This document shows, piece after piece, positions 47,103 through 55,123 of a stretch of 64,000 nucleotides of DNA. The DNA comes from Pseudonocardiales bacterium. GTDB taxonomy: Bacteria > Actinomycetota > Actinomycetes > Mycobacteriales > Pseudonocardiaceae. The position numbers and the translations under genes are program-made. The stretch is from contig JAFAUB010000166.1 of assembly GCA_019243635.1 (NCBI GenBank), positions 1 to 64,000 of the forward strand, given 5' to 3'. Within the stretch, counting starts at the first letter, position 1. Every line of letters begins with the position of its first letter. Under the pieces are notes generated by a model. It was not told the origin of the DNA and did not search any database. It saw only the letters and a list, made by a program, of their open reading frames with translations.

Positions 47103-47169
47103 ACATCAACCCAGGGGCGACATCAACACAGGGGCCACATCAACCCAGGGCCACATCAACACAGGGGCG
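47103..47169 (+). repeat. 17-bp tandem repeat containing the ribosome binding site
   Basis: Four consecutive copies of ACATCAAC(A/C)CAGGGGC(G/C) (one 16 bases long). The next partial unit, ACATCAATG, supplies the start codon of the glycosyltransferase gene. Each unit holds an AGGGG-type Shine-Dalgarno element, so copy number may tune or move the ribosome entry site. Confidence 0.85.
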
Positions 47170-47175
47170 ACATCA

Positions 47176-48426
47176 ATGAAGATCGGGATCATCACGCAGT
47201 GGTACTCACCCGAACGAGCGCCTAACCCATCCGCTACCGCTGTCCAGCTAGCGGAGCGGGGTCACGAGGTCAAGGTTCTCACCGGCTTCCCCAACTACCC
47301 CACTGGCAGGGTCTATCCCGGTTACCGGCAGCGCTGGTCCCACCGCGAGGTCGACGGGTCCGTGCAGGTGCGCCGGGTCCCGCTGTATCCGAGCCACGAC
47401 ACCAACGGCATCAAGCGAGCCGCCAACTTCCTGAGCTTCGCGTCCAGCTCGACCGCCGCCGCGGGTTTCCTCAACGACTGCGACGTCGTCTACGTCTGGG
47501 CCACCCCCATGACGGCCGCCACCGCCGCTGCCGCGGGGCACGCGCTGCGCGGCTGTCCCTACGTCCTGCACATCCAGGACCTGTGGCCCGACTCGGTGCT
47601 GGAGTCCGGGATGGCGGGCGGCAACGTCGTGCATACGCTGCTGTCCAGCACGATCAGCGGCGCTCTCCGGTACCTCTACCAGCGAGCCGCCCACCTGGTC
47701 GCGGTCGCGCCGAGTATGAGGCAGACCCTGGTGGACCGGGGTGTCCCGGCGGAGAAGGTATCCGTTCTGTACAACTGGTGCGGGGACGAGAGCCCAGCGC
47801 CGCCGACCTTCGACCTGGCGGTTCGCGACCGGCTCGGCCGACCCGGTCGGACACTGGCGGTCTTCGCCGGAAACGTCGGCCAGATGCAGGACGTCGAGAC
47901 CATCGTGCGGGCAGCGGCCCTGTGCCAGCACGACTCGCCGCTGGACGTGGCGATCGTCGGGTCGGGTACCGCCGACGCGGCGGTCCGGCGGCTCGCAGCG
48001 GCGCTGTGCACGACGAACATCCGCTTCTTCGACCGGGTCGACAGCGCCGAGATGCCGTCCATCTATGCGGCGTCGGACTACCAGCTCGTGACGCTCAAGG
48101 ACCGGCCGGTGTCCCGGGGGACGATCCCCTCCAAGCTCGCGGCGGCCCTGTCCGCCGGCTGCCCGATCATCACCACGGTGCCAGGTGACGTCGCCAAGAT
48201 GTGCGCCGAGGGCGGCTTCGGCTTCTCGTGCGAACCGGAGAGTCCGCGAGCACTCGCCGATACCTTCCGGATCGCCTGCGCGGAGGACGAGCCCGCTCGG
48301 CTGCGGAAGAGGGGCCGGGCGTGGGACTACTACTGGATGAACATGTCGATGGCCGCGGCCATCGAGAGCCTGGAAGCCATCCTCGCCGACGCGGTCCGCT
48401 CGAAGGTCCCGGCGGGGCAGTCATGA
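47176..48426 (+). CDS. Family 4 glycosyltransferase, WbuB-like (L-FucNAc transferase)
   Basis: 416 residues from ATG 47176, seven to eight bases after the last AGGGG repeat. N-terminal KIGIITQWYSPERAPNPSAT; acceptor-side YVLHIQDLWPDSVLESGMAG; the donor side is GRTLAVFAGNVGQMQDVETI and GTIPSKLAAALSAGCPIIT. This is the GT4 family that includes WbuB, the N-acetyl-L-fucosamine transferase; the CapF-like gene next to it supports that substrate. It is intact. The stop overlaps a 22-codon frame (ATGA). Confidence 0.85.
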   Translation: MKIGIITQWYSPERAPNPSATAVQLAERGHEVKVLTGFPNYPTGRVYPGYRQRWSHREVDGSVQVRRVPLYPSHDTNGIKRAANFLSFASSSTAAAGFLNDCDVVYVWATPMTAATAAAAGHALRGCPYVLHIQDLWPDSVLESGMAGGNVVHTLLSSTISGALRYLYQRAAHLVAVAPSMRQTLVDRGVPAEKVSVLYNWCGDESPAPPTFDLAVRDRLGRPGRTLAVFAGNVGQMQDVETIVRAAALCQHDSPLDVAIVGSGTADAAVRRLAAALCTTNIRFFDRVDSAEMPSIYAASDYQLVTLKDRPVSRGTIPSKLAAALSAGCPIITTVPGDVAKMCAEGGFGFSCEPESPRALADTFRIACAEDEPARLRKRGRAWDYYWMNMSMAAAIESLEAILADAVRSKVPAGQS

Positions 48427-48491
48427 TCAGCCTGTCCGAGGTGCCCGCCGAGCTGACCATCGCCGGTCGACGTCGGGGTGGGGTCGCCTGA
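48423..48491 (+). CDS. Short 22-codon coupling frame
   Basis: ATG 48423 overlaps the glycosyltransferase stop in ATGA, and its TGA overlaps the next ATG in TGATG. The 22 residues (MISLSEVPAELTIAGRRRGG and VA) resemble no family I know. It may be the fused ends of a deleted gene, for example the missing CapE-like dehydratase, or a leader for coupling. Confidence 0.35.
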   Translation: MISLSEVPAELTIAGRRRGGVA

Positions 48492-49591
48492 TGACGGCCT
48501 CCCTCGCGATCACCGGAGCCGGTGGCTTCCTCGGCTGGCACACCCGGGTGCGGGCGCGCGCGCAGGGAGCCGGCCAGGTCAGCGCGGTGCGGCTCGGTGC
48601 CGACGCCAGTATTGACGCCGTGGCCGAGGCCGTCTCCGGCGTCGGGCGGCTCCTTCACCTCGCCGGCGTGAACCGCGGAACTCCACACGAGATCAGGGAC
48701 GGCAACACCGCGTTCGCCCGTCAGCTCGCGGCCGGGCTGCGGCGGGCCAGTACACCGCCGGCGACCCTCGTGTACGCGAACTCGACACAGGCGGGCGACA
48801 CCACCGACTACGGTAGCGCCAAGATGGAGGCTGCGGAGATCCTCGGCGCCACCGCCGCCGATATGGGGGTGGAATTCGTCGACCTGCGCCTACCCAGCCT
48901 CTTCGGGGAGCACGGACGACCATTTTATCATTCCGTCGTCGCCACATTCGCCCATCAGCTGGCTCAGGGCGGACAACCGAGGGTCGACGTGGACCGTGAG
49001 CTGGCCCTGTTGCACGCCCAGGATGCCGCCGACCTGTTACTGACCGCCACACCCGGACGTGCCGCAGACACCGACGCCAGACACCGCACCGTAAGCTCGC
49101 TACTCGGCACGCTGTCGCACTTCGCCGCGCTCTACCGAGTCGGTGAGATCCCCGAGCTGCTGGATGCCTTCGACGTCGCCCTGTTCAACACCTACCGCTC
49201 GTTCACCTTCCCCACCCAGTGGCCGATCCCGCTCGTCCGGCGGACCGACCAACGGGGCTCCTTCGTCGAGACGGTGCGGGCGCACGGCAGTTCCGGCCAA
49301 TTGTCCTACTCCACGACCATGCCGGGGGTCGTGCGAGGCCAGCACTTCCACCTCGCCAAGGTCGAGCGGTTCGTAGTGATCTCCGGGCAGGCCGAGATCG
49401 CGCTACGACGCGTCCTGACCGACGAGACCGTGCGGTTCCAGGTGTCCGGCGTGGAACCGGTCATCGTCGACATGCCCACGATGTGGGTGCACAACATCAC
49501 CAACACCGGCGATAACCTGCTCTTCACCCTCTTCTGGACCAACGAGCTGTTCGATCCAGCTTCTCCCGACACCTACCCGGAGGACGTGTGA
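48491..49591 (+). CDS. CapF/WbjC-like UDP-sugar reductase
   Basis: 366 residues in two domains. N-terminal SDR: LAITGAGGFLGWHTRVRARA, a serine-bearing VYANSTQ and TDYGSAKMEAAEIL with the active-site YxxxK. C-terminal cupin from residue 245: RRTDQRGSFVETVRAHGSSG, RGQHFHLAKVERFVVISGQA, MPTMWVHNITNTGDNLLFTL. CapF makes UDP-2-acetamido-2,6-dideoxy-L-talose in the UDP-L-FucNAc pathway (CapE-CapF-CapG). The length matches CapF (369). Confidence 0.88.
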   Translation: MTASLAITGAGGFLGWHTRVRARAQGAGQVSAVRLGADASIDAVAEAVSGVGRLLHLAGVNRGTPHEIRDGNTAFARQLAAGLRRASTPPATLVYANSTQAGDTTDYGSAKMEAAEILGATAADMGVEFVDLRLPSLFGEHGRPFYHSVVATFAHQLAQGGQPRVDVDRELALLHAQDAADLLLTATPGRAADTDARHRTVSSLLGTLSHFAALYRVGEIPELLDAFDVALFNTYRSFTFPTQWPIPLVRRTDQRGSFVETVRAHGSSGQLSYSTTMPGVVRGQHFHLAKVERFVVISGQAEIALRRVLTDETVRFQVSGVEPVIVDMPTMWVHNITNTGDNLLFTLFWTNELFDPASPDTYPEDV

Positions 49592-49720
49592 GCTCTCAGC
49601 GACCCATCACGGTGGTCACCGTCATGGGCACACGCCCGAGATGATCCGGCTGTCTCGGGTCGTCGCCCGCGCAGTACCGCGCACGTCGTGGTACACGCCG
49701 GTCCGAACTAAGCCAGAACT
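49588..49720 (+). pseudogene. UDP-GlcNAc 2-epimerase (CapG/WbjD) 5' remnant
   Basis: Starts GTG 49588 overlapping the reductase stop, SSQRPITVVTVMGTRP, the canonical start of these epimerases. The frame then breaks: one base is missing and the +1 frame continues EMIRLSRVVARA. After a second shift VVHAGPN follows, then nothing. Two frameshifts and a truncation within 45 codons; the remaining 330 codons are absent. Confidence 0.8.
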
Positions 49721-49828
49721 GTCACACCTCGGTGCCGATGGGCCGACGTTCCCGCAGGCGAGGCAGATCCATCCGGCGAGTAGGTGTTCGACGCCGTAGC
49801 GGCGGCTGATCCGCATGCTCGGTCAGCT

Positions 49829-50497
49829 CTAGGGGGAAACTGGTACGTTCTGCATGGTCAGGTTGTGGGAATCAGGCCAGAAGAGGTCGTGTAGGGTGAT
49901 CGTAAGGTGGGTGGCCGATGGGGCTACGTCCCACACGACGGAGATGAGCCTGCTGGTCTGGTTCAGCGGCGGGTCTCCGTCGCCCCCTCCCTGGAACGGG
50001 ACGGAGTCCAGCGCACTGTTGCTCGCGGCGTCGCTGAACCGATAAGACAGCTTGTTGTAGTCAGCGGACTCTGTACGGGTGACGCAGCTGGTGACGGTGA
50101 TCGAAGGCTTGGTCGCGCCCACCCATTCGCTGGTCGTGCGGGTTACCGAGACAACCGTGTAGCGGATCCCGTAGCCCTCCACAGTCCATGGCGGCGGGCC
50201 GGTCGCCTCGTGCGCCGGGTCGGCGGAGGACGCCGCCTGTTTCGGGCATGGTGGCGCGGGCGTGAGTGGTGACGTCGGTTGCGTCGTGCTGTGGCCGGGG
50301 GGTGAGGTCGACTGCGCAGTGTCGAGGCCGGGACCGCTGGGTACGGATTTGTTGCCGTTGCTATTCGTGGCGAAGAGAACACCGATCATGGTGAGGATGC
50401 CGGCCACCACAAGCCCGGCGATGACCGGGTGGGCGGTGACTTTCCAGAGCCAGGCCAGGATCGATTCGGGGCTCTTGGGCGGGTGGGGGGTGGTCAT
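49829..50497 (-). CDS. Membrane-anchored protein of unknown function
   Basis: 222 residues. Cytoplasmic start MTTPHPPKSPESILAWLWKV, one membrane segment (VIAGLVVAGILTMIGVLFA) at residues 24-43, a Pro/Ser/Thr-rich linker, and an outside beta-rich domain with two Cys (PPCPKQ and TSCVTRT) and W-V-D-V-like strands near the end. It resembles the MPB63/antigen-type domain proteins of actinobacteria only in layout. No named family recognised. Confidence 0.65.
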   Translation of the reverse strand: MTTPHPPKSPESILAWLWKVTAHPVIAGLVVAGILTMIGVLFATNSNGNKSVPSGPGLDTAQSTSPPGHSTTQPTSPLTPAPPCPKQAASSADPAHEATGPPPWTVEGYGIRYTVVSVTRTTSEWVGATKPSITVTSCVTRTESADYNKLSYRFSDAASNSALDSVPFQGGGDGDPPLNQTSRLISVVWDVAPSATHLTITLHDLFWPDSHNLTMQNVPVSP

Positions 50498-51140
50498 CGG
50501 TGGTCCTGTCAGCGAGTGTGCAAGAGCGTTATCAGGTATCGACCCTTCCGGGCGTGTCTCGTCGCCACAGCGTTCTGTGAGTCGTCACGAGTGGACTCTA
50601 AGGGCTTAGCGGCGCTACTGACGTTCCTGTGGGTACTGTTCATGATCGGTAGGTGCACGCCGTGCCCTGTCCAGTCCGAACTGTGTGACTCTCCGTAGTA
50701 TCACCTGTCTGAACCGGGAAACTCTGTCACGGCGGCCATTCTCGTGTACACGAAACTCGGTCCACCTCGTGATCGAGTTATCCTACGATAAAAACCGTTT
50801 CCGCTGGGGGCGATGTAGTCACGAAGAGACTCCTACCCGTAGCGTACGACCAGGCCAGCGGAGCGTCAGCACGGGAAGGCCCCGTGAGTTCGGTCTAGTG
50901 TCTCCGGCTTACCAGAGCAGGAAACGATCATGACGAGGACTGCGTGCGCACTACGAGGTATGGTGGCGGATGCTGGGGATCGATCACACGGGCAGATCGA
51001 TGGCGATCCCCGGCCAAGTACCGGGCGACCGTCTCCCAGCAAACGCGTTGAGATCTCCATCAGCGCGTGCACCGCACACTCCAGATAGGCGCATGAGCGA
51101 CGCTCGCCTCAACCCGCTCCTCGCCGATGGCCGCCAGAGC
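50498..51140. other. Gene-free stretch between membrane protein and integrase remnant
   Basis: About 640 bases of mixed composition, somewhat AT-richer around 50700-50830. Short frames show no motifs. No RNA or repeat recognised. It may belong to the vanished integrative element whose integrase remnant follows. Confidence 0.45.
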
Positions 51141-51145
51141 TAACC

Positions 51146-51435
51146 GTGATGCTGCATGATCATCTGACAAGATTCGGTACGGCTGACGATGGTCGGCTTT
51201 TTCGGGGTGAGCGCGTGGACGAACTGCCCCATCTCACCGATATGCGCACCTGGCGAGCGGCGCGCCGGGCGACCTTGACTGATGAGATCTACAGATCTAC
51301 GCTTCACCTCCAGCGCGCACCCGTACGCTCTGCACCATGCGGGGCGTGCCCGCCACCCAGGTAGCGCAGTGAGCCGGCCACTCGGTGGAGGTGCTGCTCA
51401 GGGGCTACGCCAGATGCCTCGATGGCCAGGATGGG
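51146..51435 (+). pseudogene. Tyrosine-recombinase integrase remnant
   Basis: Three successive frame pieces spell the C-terminal end of an actinobacterial phage/AICE-type integrase: FGTADDGRLFRGERVDELP, then PYALHHA (from PYDLRHA), then VPATQVAQ-stop-AGHSVEVLLRGYARCLDGQ. TGA replaces the Trp codon of the usual QWAGHS or EWAGHS, and at least two frameshifts occur. The final Tyr (RGYA) is still readable. It ends about 180 bases from tRNA-Glu, where such elements integrate. Confidence 0.8.
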
Positions 51436-51558
51436 TAGCCCGCCGTCGGGTGCAGGAGGCGCTCGACCACCGCAGCCCCCCTACCTGAATCTCGTCACGT
51501 AGTCGGCACAGACACCCGGTGACGGTTCGATAGCGCCGGGTGCTACCGGACAGCCGAG

Positions 51559-51599
51559 GATCGGCCCCTGACCGGAACGTCCCAGGTCAGGGGCCGATC
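51559..51599 (-). terminator. Terminator of the tRNA-Gln/tRNA-Glu unit
   Basis: GATCGGCCCCTGACC pairs perfectly with GGTCAGGGGCCGATC around an 11-base loop, 20 bases past the 3' end of tRNA-Glu on the minus strand. A strong 15-bp stem without U-run, normal for high-GC organisms. Confidence 0.75.
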
Positions 51600-51618
51600 G
51601 TGGCTGATACCACCAGTG

Positions 51619-51691
51619 TAGCCCCGACGGGATTTGAACCCGCGCTACCGCCTTGAGAGGGCGGCGTCCTAGGCCGCTAGACGACGGGGCC
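51619..51691 (-). tRNA. tRNA-Glu (CUC)
   Basis: 73 bases. GGCCCCG pairs with CGGGGCT at the acceptor (one G-U), the anticodon stem CCGCC/GGCGG surrounds CTCTCAA with anticodon CTC, and the T arm is GCGGG-TTCAAAT-CCCGT. The GTCTAGCGGCCTAGGAC D arm is typical of Glu. No CCA is encoded. Confidence 0.95.
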
Positions 51692-51715
51692 GCGAGAACG
51701 CGATGATGACATTCG

Positions 51716-51787
51716 CTGGGGTACCAGGACTCGAACCTAGACTAACTGAACCAGAATCAGTCGTGCTGCCGATTACACCATACCCCA
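51716..51787 (-). tRNA. tRNA-Gln (CUG)
   Basis: 72 bases. TGGGGTA pairs with TACCCCA, anticodon loop TTCTGGT with CTG, and T arm CTAGG-TTCGAGT-CCTGG. The U1-A72 acceptor pair is characteristic of tRNA-Gln. It lies 24 bases upstream of tRNA-Glu and is probably co-transcribed. The same pair occurs near leuB-serA in mycobacteria. Confidence 0.95.
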
Positions 51788-51969
51788 CCGGGTGTCCGTC
51801 TCCGACCCTCCCGCGGACCTGAGCGAGCACCAGGCACGGATGTTAGTCGACCGCGCGCGCCGGGCTCCACCGGGTCGTCGTCCCTGGGCATCGTCCGTCA
51901 CTGGGTCATCGTCCCTGGCTCGTCTTCTCGCTTGACCATCGGGTGCGACCAGGTGCACTATGAGGGATA

Positions 51970-51985
51970 TTCAACATCTGTTGAA
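51970..51985. promoter_or_regulatory. Perfect 16-bp palindromic operator
   Basis: TTCAACA-TC-TGTTGAA, exact inverted repeat, directly before the AAAGAGG ribosome binding site of the FAD monooxygenase gene. Spacing fits a dimeric TetR/MarR-type repressor covering the transcription start. No such regulator is in the neighbourhood. Confidence 0.65.
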
Positions 51986-51996
51986 AGAGGTGCCAC

Positions 51997-53337
51997 ATGG
52001 AACGCACGACGTGCTGCGTGGTCGGCGGGGGTCCCGCCGGCATGATGCTCGGCCTGCTCCTGGCCAGAGCCGGTGTGCAGGTCACCGTGCTGGAGAAACA
52101 TGGCGACTTCCTGCGCGATTTCCGCGGCGACACCGTCCATCCCTCCACGCTGACCATCCTGGACGAACTCGGCCTGGGGACCGAGTTCACGAAGATCCCG
52201 CACCGGCTGGTCGAGCAGCTCCACGTTCAGCTCGGCGATGACCTGCTCCCGGTCGCTGACTTCCGCCGGGTCCCGGGTCCGCACAAGCACCTGGCCCTCG
52301 TCCCCCAGTGGGACCTCCTCGAGCTGCTCGCCGATGCCGGGCGCGCTGAACGGGCGTTCACGCTGCGGATGCACAGCGAGGCGACCGGGCTGCTGACCGA
52401 GGGCGGCGCGGTGACCGGTGTGCGCTACCGGTCCGAGGACGGGAGCGGCGGGGAGCTGCGGGCGGACCTCACGGTGGCCTGCGACGGGCGGCGCTCCGTG
52501 CTCCGCGACGCCGCCGGGCTGCACGCCCGATCCTTCGGGGTGCCGTTGGACGTGTGGTGGTTCCGGCTCCCCCGCCACGAAGGGGACCCGGAAGGCATCG
52601 TCGGCGGAGTCCAGTCCGGACAGGGCATGGCCCTCCTCGACCGTGGGGACTACTTCCAGTGCGCCTACCTGATCCGTAAGGGATCCGACGCCGCGCTGCG
52701 GGCCGAGGGGATAGAGGCGTTGCGACGCCGGGTGGCGGCGATGCTCCCCTGGCTGGCCGGTCGGATGGGGGCGGTGCGCGACTGGGGCGACGTCGCCCTG
52801 CTGGACGTCCGACTGGACCGGCTACGCCGCTGGTCGGCCAGCGGGCTGCTGTGTCTGGGAGACGCCGCGCACGCGATGTCGCCGGTCGGTGGGGTCGGCA
52901 TCAACCTCGCCATCCAGGACGCCGTGGCGGCGGCCCGACTGCTCGCCGGACCATTGCGCCGTGGCGCGCTCACCCGCAGCCACCTCGACCGGGTGCAGCT
53001 GCGCCGGTGGGCACCCACGGCGCTGACCCAGGCGGCGCAGCGCATTATCCACGCGCGGCTGCTCGGCCCCGTGCTGTCCGGGGACATCATGGTGGTCGGG
53101 GCGGGGTCGGGCCGGCCCTGGTCACCGATCCGGCTGCTGCGGCGTTTCCCCCTGCTCCGGGCCGTGCCGGCGACGGCGGTGGGCATCGGACTGCTCCCTG
53201 AGCACGCCCCCGCCTTCGCCCATGCTCCGGCGCCCGCTGAGTACGACAGCGCCGAACCCTTTGTGCGCACGAAGTCCGGCAGGTTCTCGACCGTCGTGGC
53301 ACCGCCCGCCGCAGGGGCGCAGAACGAGCACCGGTAG
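51997..53337 (+). CDS. FAD-dependent monooxygenase (PHBH fold)
   Basis: 446 residues. CCVVGGGPAGMMLGLLLARA is the FAD Rossmann motif; DLTVACDGRRSVLRDAAGL the DG motif; LLCLGDAAHAMSPVGGVGIN the GD motif. A class A aromatic hydroxylase-like enzyme. GAAAGAGGTGCC precedes the ATG. The C-terminal extension (AFAHAPAPAEYDSAEPFVRT) is low complexity. Substrate unknown; another FAD enzyme is convergent 290 bases on. Confidence 0.9.
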   Translation: MERTTCCVVGGGPAGMMLGLLLARAGVQVTVLEKHGDFLRDFRGDTVHPSTLTILDELGLGTEFTKIPHRLVEQLHVQLGDDLLPVADFRRVPGPHKHLALVPQWDLLELLADAGRAERAFTLRMHSEATGLLTEGGAVTGVRYRSEDGSGGELRADLTVACDGRRSVLRDAAGLHARSFGVPLDVWWFRLPRHEGDPEGIVGGVQSGQGMALLDRGDYFQCAYLIRKGSDAALRAEGIEALRRRVAAMLPWLAGRMGAVRDWGDVALLDVRLDRLRRWSASGLLCLGDAAHAMSPVGGVGINLAIQDAVAAARLLAGPLRRGALTRSHLDRVQLRRWAPTALTQAAQRIIHARLLGPVLSGDIMVVGAGSGRPWSPIRLLRRFPLLRAVPATAVGIGLLPEHAPAFAHAPAPAEYDSAEPFVRTKSGRFSTVVAPPAAGAQNEHR

Positions 53338-53500
53338 CCGTGCGGATCCTGAGTCGCGTAGCCGAAGTCGTTGCTGGTGGCTAACCGGGGGTCCGGGCGG
53401 TCGGGCGATGAGGACGAGCGGCGTGGCATCGCGCCAGCGACCCATCATCTTGGCCGCGAGTAGCTCCTCGGCGTCGGCGGTGGGAAGATCCGGGAACAGC
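53225..53500 (-). pseudogene. Dyp-type peroxidase-like remnant
   Basis: Frame pieces on the minus strand read PLLFPDLPTADAEELLAAKM and MGRWRDATPLVL, then, shifted, NDFGYATQDPHGYRCSFCAPAA. Dyp-type peroxidases carry AEELLAAKLMGRWRSG and NDFGYADDPDGLRCPFGAHI-like blocks at this spacing. The haem-ligand His region is not readable. It overlaps the 3' end of the monooxygenase gene. Family call is by eye. Confidence 0.5.
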
Positions 53501-53627
53501 AGCGGCCTCTGCGTACCTGAACGGCGCGGTGAAGTTCAGGCTCAACGCCATTCCGACACCTCCCGCCGGCCGGCAGCGCTTCCATGATGATCGGTACCCT
53601 CACCTCCGGCACCGTCGCGTCCGGCCC

Positions 53628-54956
53628 TTATGTCAGCTTTTTTCGGTTGACCCACCATACCCGTAGCACTCGGTCCGGCCGCAGCAGACTCTCGGTTCGG
53701 TCGAGCAGTCCCATGACCCGGATGAACGCGGCGGCCAGGGACACGTCGGAGCTGGCCGCGGCGAGCAGTCGAGGCAGGTAGGCGTTGGTCATCCGGATCT
53801 TGCCGGTGCGGGTTCCGGGCACGCCGGGTAAGGCCAGGTCCGCGCCCACGGCGAAGTCCCATGGTGGATCGATCGTCTTCACGATCTCCTGGAAGTACCG
53901 GCCCGGCGCGGGACTCGCGGCGCGGGCGAGCAGCCGGCGCAGCACCAGGGCCTGGTTGGCGGCCACTGTCATGCCCTGACCGTAGACGGGGTTGAACGAG
54001 CAGATCGCATCGCCGAGGACCAGCAGACCCTCGGGGAACTCGGGCAGGTACTCGTAGCGGCGCCGCACACTGGCCGGGAACCGGAACGCGACCGGGTTGT
54101 CCAGGGGCTGTGCCCCGGCGATCGCCTCGGAGATGTCAGCGAAGGGCAGGCTGGCCGTGAATGCCTCGAAACCGGCCGGGTCGGTCGGCGGGTGGTCACC
54201 GAGGATGCCCCCCAAGGTGACCATGTGACGGCCGCCTTCCAGCGTGACCAGCCCACCCATCCTCGGGTTAGCCGGCGTGCCGCTGGTGAGGATCAGCATG
54301 TCCGCGCCTAGCGCCCCGGGACGCAGCCGGTAGGTGCGGGTGGCATAGCCCAGCCCGATCTCGATCCGGTCTTCGGTCGGCGGCTGGTAGCCCAGCTCCG
54401 CCAGCCAGACGGGGGTCCGCGAGCCGCGGCCGGTCGCGTCCACCACGAGCCCCGCCGGCACCTGCATGAGGTCCCCGTCCTGGTCACGCACCCGTACTCC
54501 GGTGACCCGGCGCCCGGCGGTGGTGGTCAGACCCACGATGTCGGCGCGCTCCAGGAACGTCACGCCGGGCAGCGCCCGTACCCCGGCCCGAACCCGGCCT
54601 TCCAGGAATGGTCGGCTGGCGATCAGGCCCGGCAAGCCGATGTCGACCTGCGCCAGCCGGTGCCCGGCCAACAACCAGCGACAGTGGCCCAGCACGTCGC
54701 CGGACCTGGCGCCGGCCCGCACGGCGTGCGCGGTGAAACCGGGGAACAGCTCCTCGAGTACCGCGCGGCCACGCGGGTGCAAGCTATGCTGGTGGCGTCC
54801 CTGCGGCGCACCACGGCGGTGAGCGCCGATCTCGGGCATGACATCCCGGTCGATCACCGTGACTTTCCGGTAGGCGTCGGTGAGCACCCGGGCGGCCAAC
54901 AACCCGGCGACGCTCGCGCCCAAGACCACCGCGTGGTCGCCGAGCTCCTGTCGCAT
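53628..54956 (-). CDS. FAD-dependent oxidoreductase (LasC-like epoxidase/monooxygenase fold)
   Basis: 442 residues. DHAVVLGASVAGLLAARVLT at the N-terminus binds FAD; LVVDATGRGSRTPVWLAELG is the DG-type motif; LLVLGDAICSFNPVYGQGMT the GD motif, with the FNPVYGQGM form typical of geranylgeranyl-reductase/epoxidase-like enzymes. ATG 54956. Its role is probably in lipid or secondary metabolism. Convergent with the other FAD enzyme. Confidence 0.87.
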   Translation of the reverse strand: MRQELGDHAVVLGASVAGLLAARVLTDAYRKVTVIDRDVMPEIGAHRRGAPQGRHQHSLHPRGRAVLEELFPGFTAHAVRAGARSGDVLGHCRWLLAGHRLAQVDIGLPGLIASRPFLEGRVRAGVRALPGVTFLERADIVGLTTTAGRRVTGVRVRDQDGDLMQVPAGLVVDATGRGSRTPVWLAELGYQPPTEDRIEIGLGYATRTYRLRPGALGADMLILTSGTPANPRMGGLVTLEGGRHMVTLGGILGDHPPTDPAGFEAFTASLPFADISEAIAGAQPLDNPVAFRFPASVRRRYEYLPEFPEGLLVLGDAICSFNPVYGQGMTVAANQALVLRRLLARAASPAPGRYFQEIVKTIDPPWDFAVGADLALPGVPGTRTGKIRMTNAYLPRLLAAASSDVSLAAAFIRVMGLLDRTESLLRPDRVLRVWWVNRKKLT

Positions 54957-55123
54957 CGCGAACCTCCTGGCTGCGCGGGGTGCGGTGAGACGTCGGTGTC
55001 AGGGCTCGGCGCGCTCAGCTACTGGGGGCGCGGCGCGCGGCAACTCGACACCGGTCATGCGGGCGTTTCTCTCGGTCCCGACGCGCTCACCATCGGTCAC
55101 CGGAATTGGAGCGGGATTGGAAT

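Noticed and set aside
47103..47169. Possible CRISPR array
   Set aside because: Units are 17 bases, directly adjacent with no spacers, and no cas genes are present. It is a plain tandem repeat.
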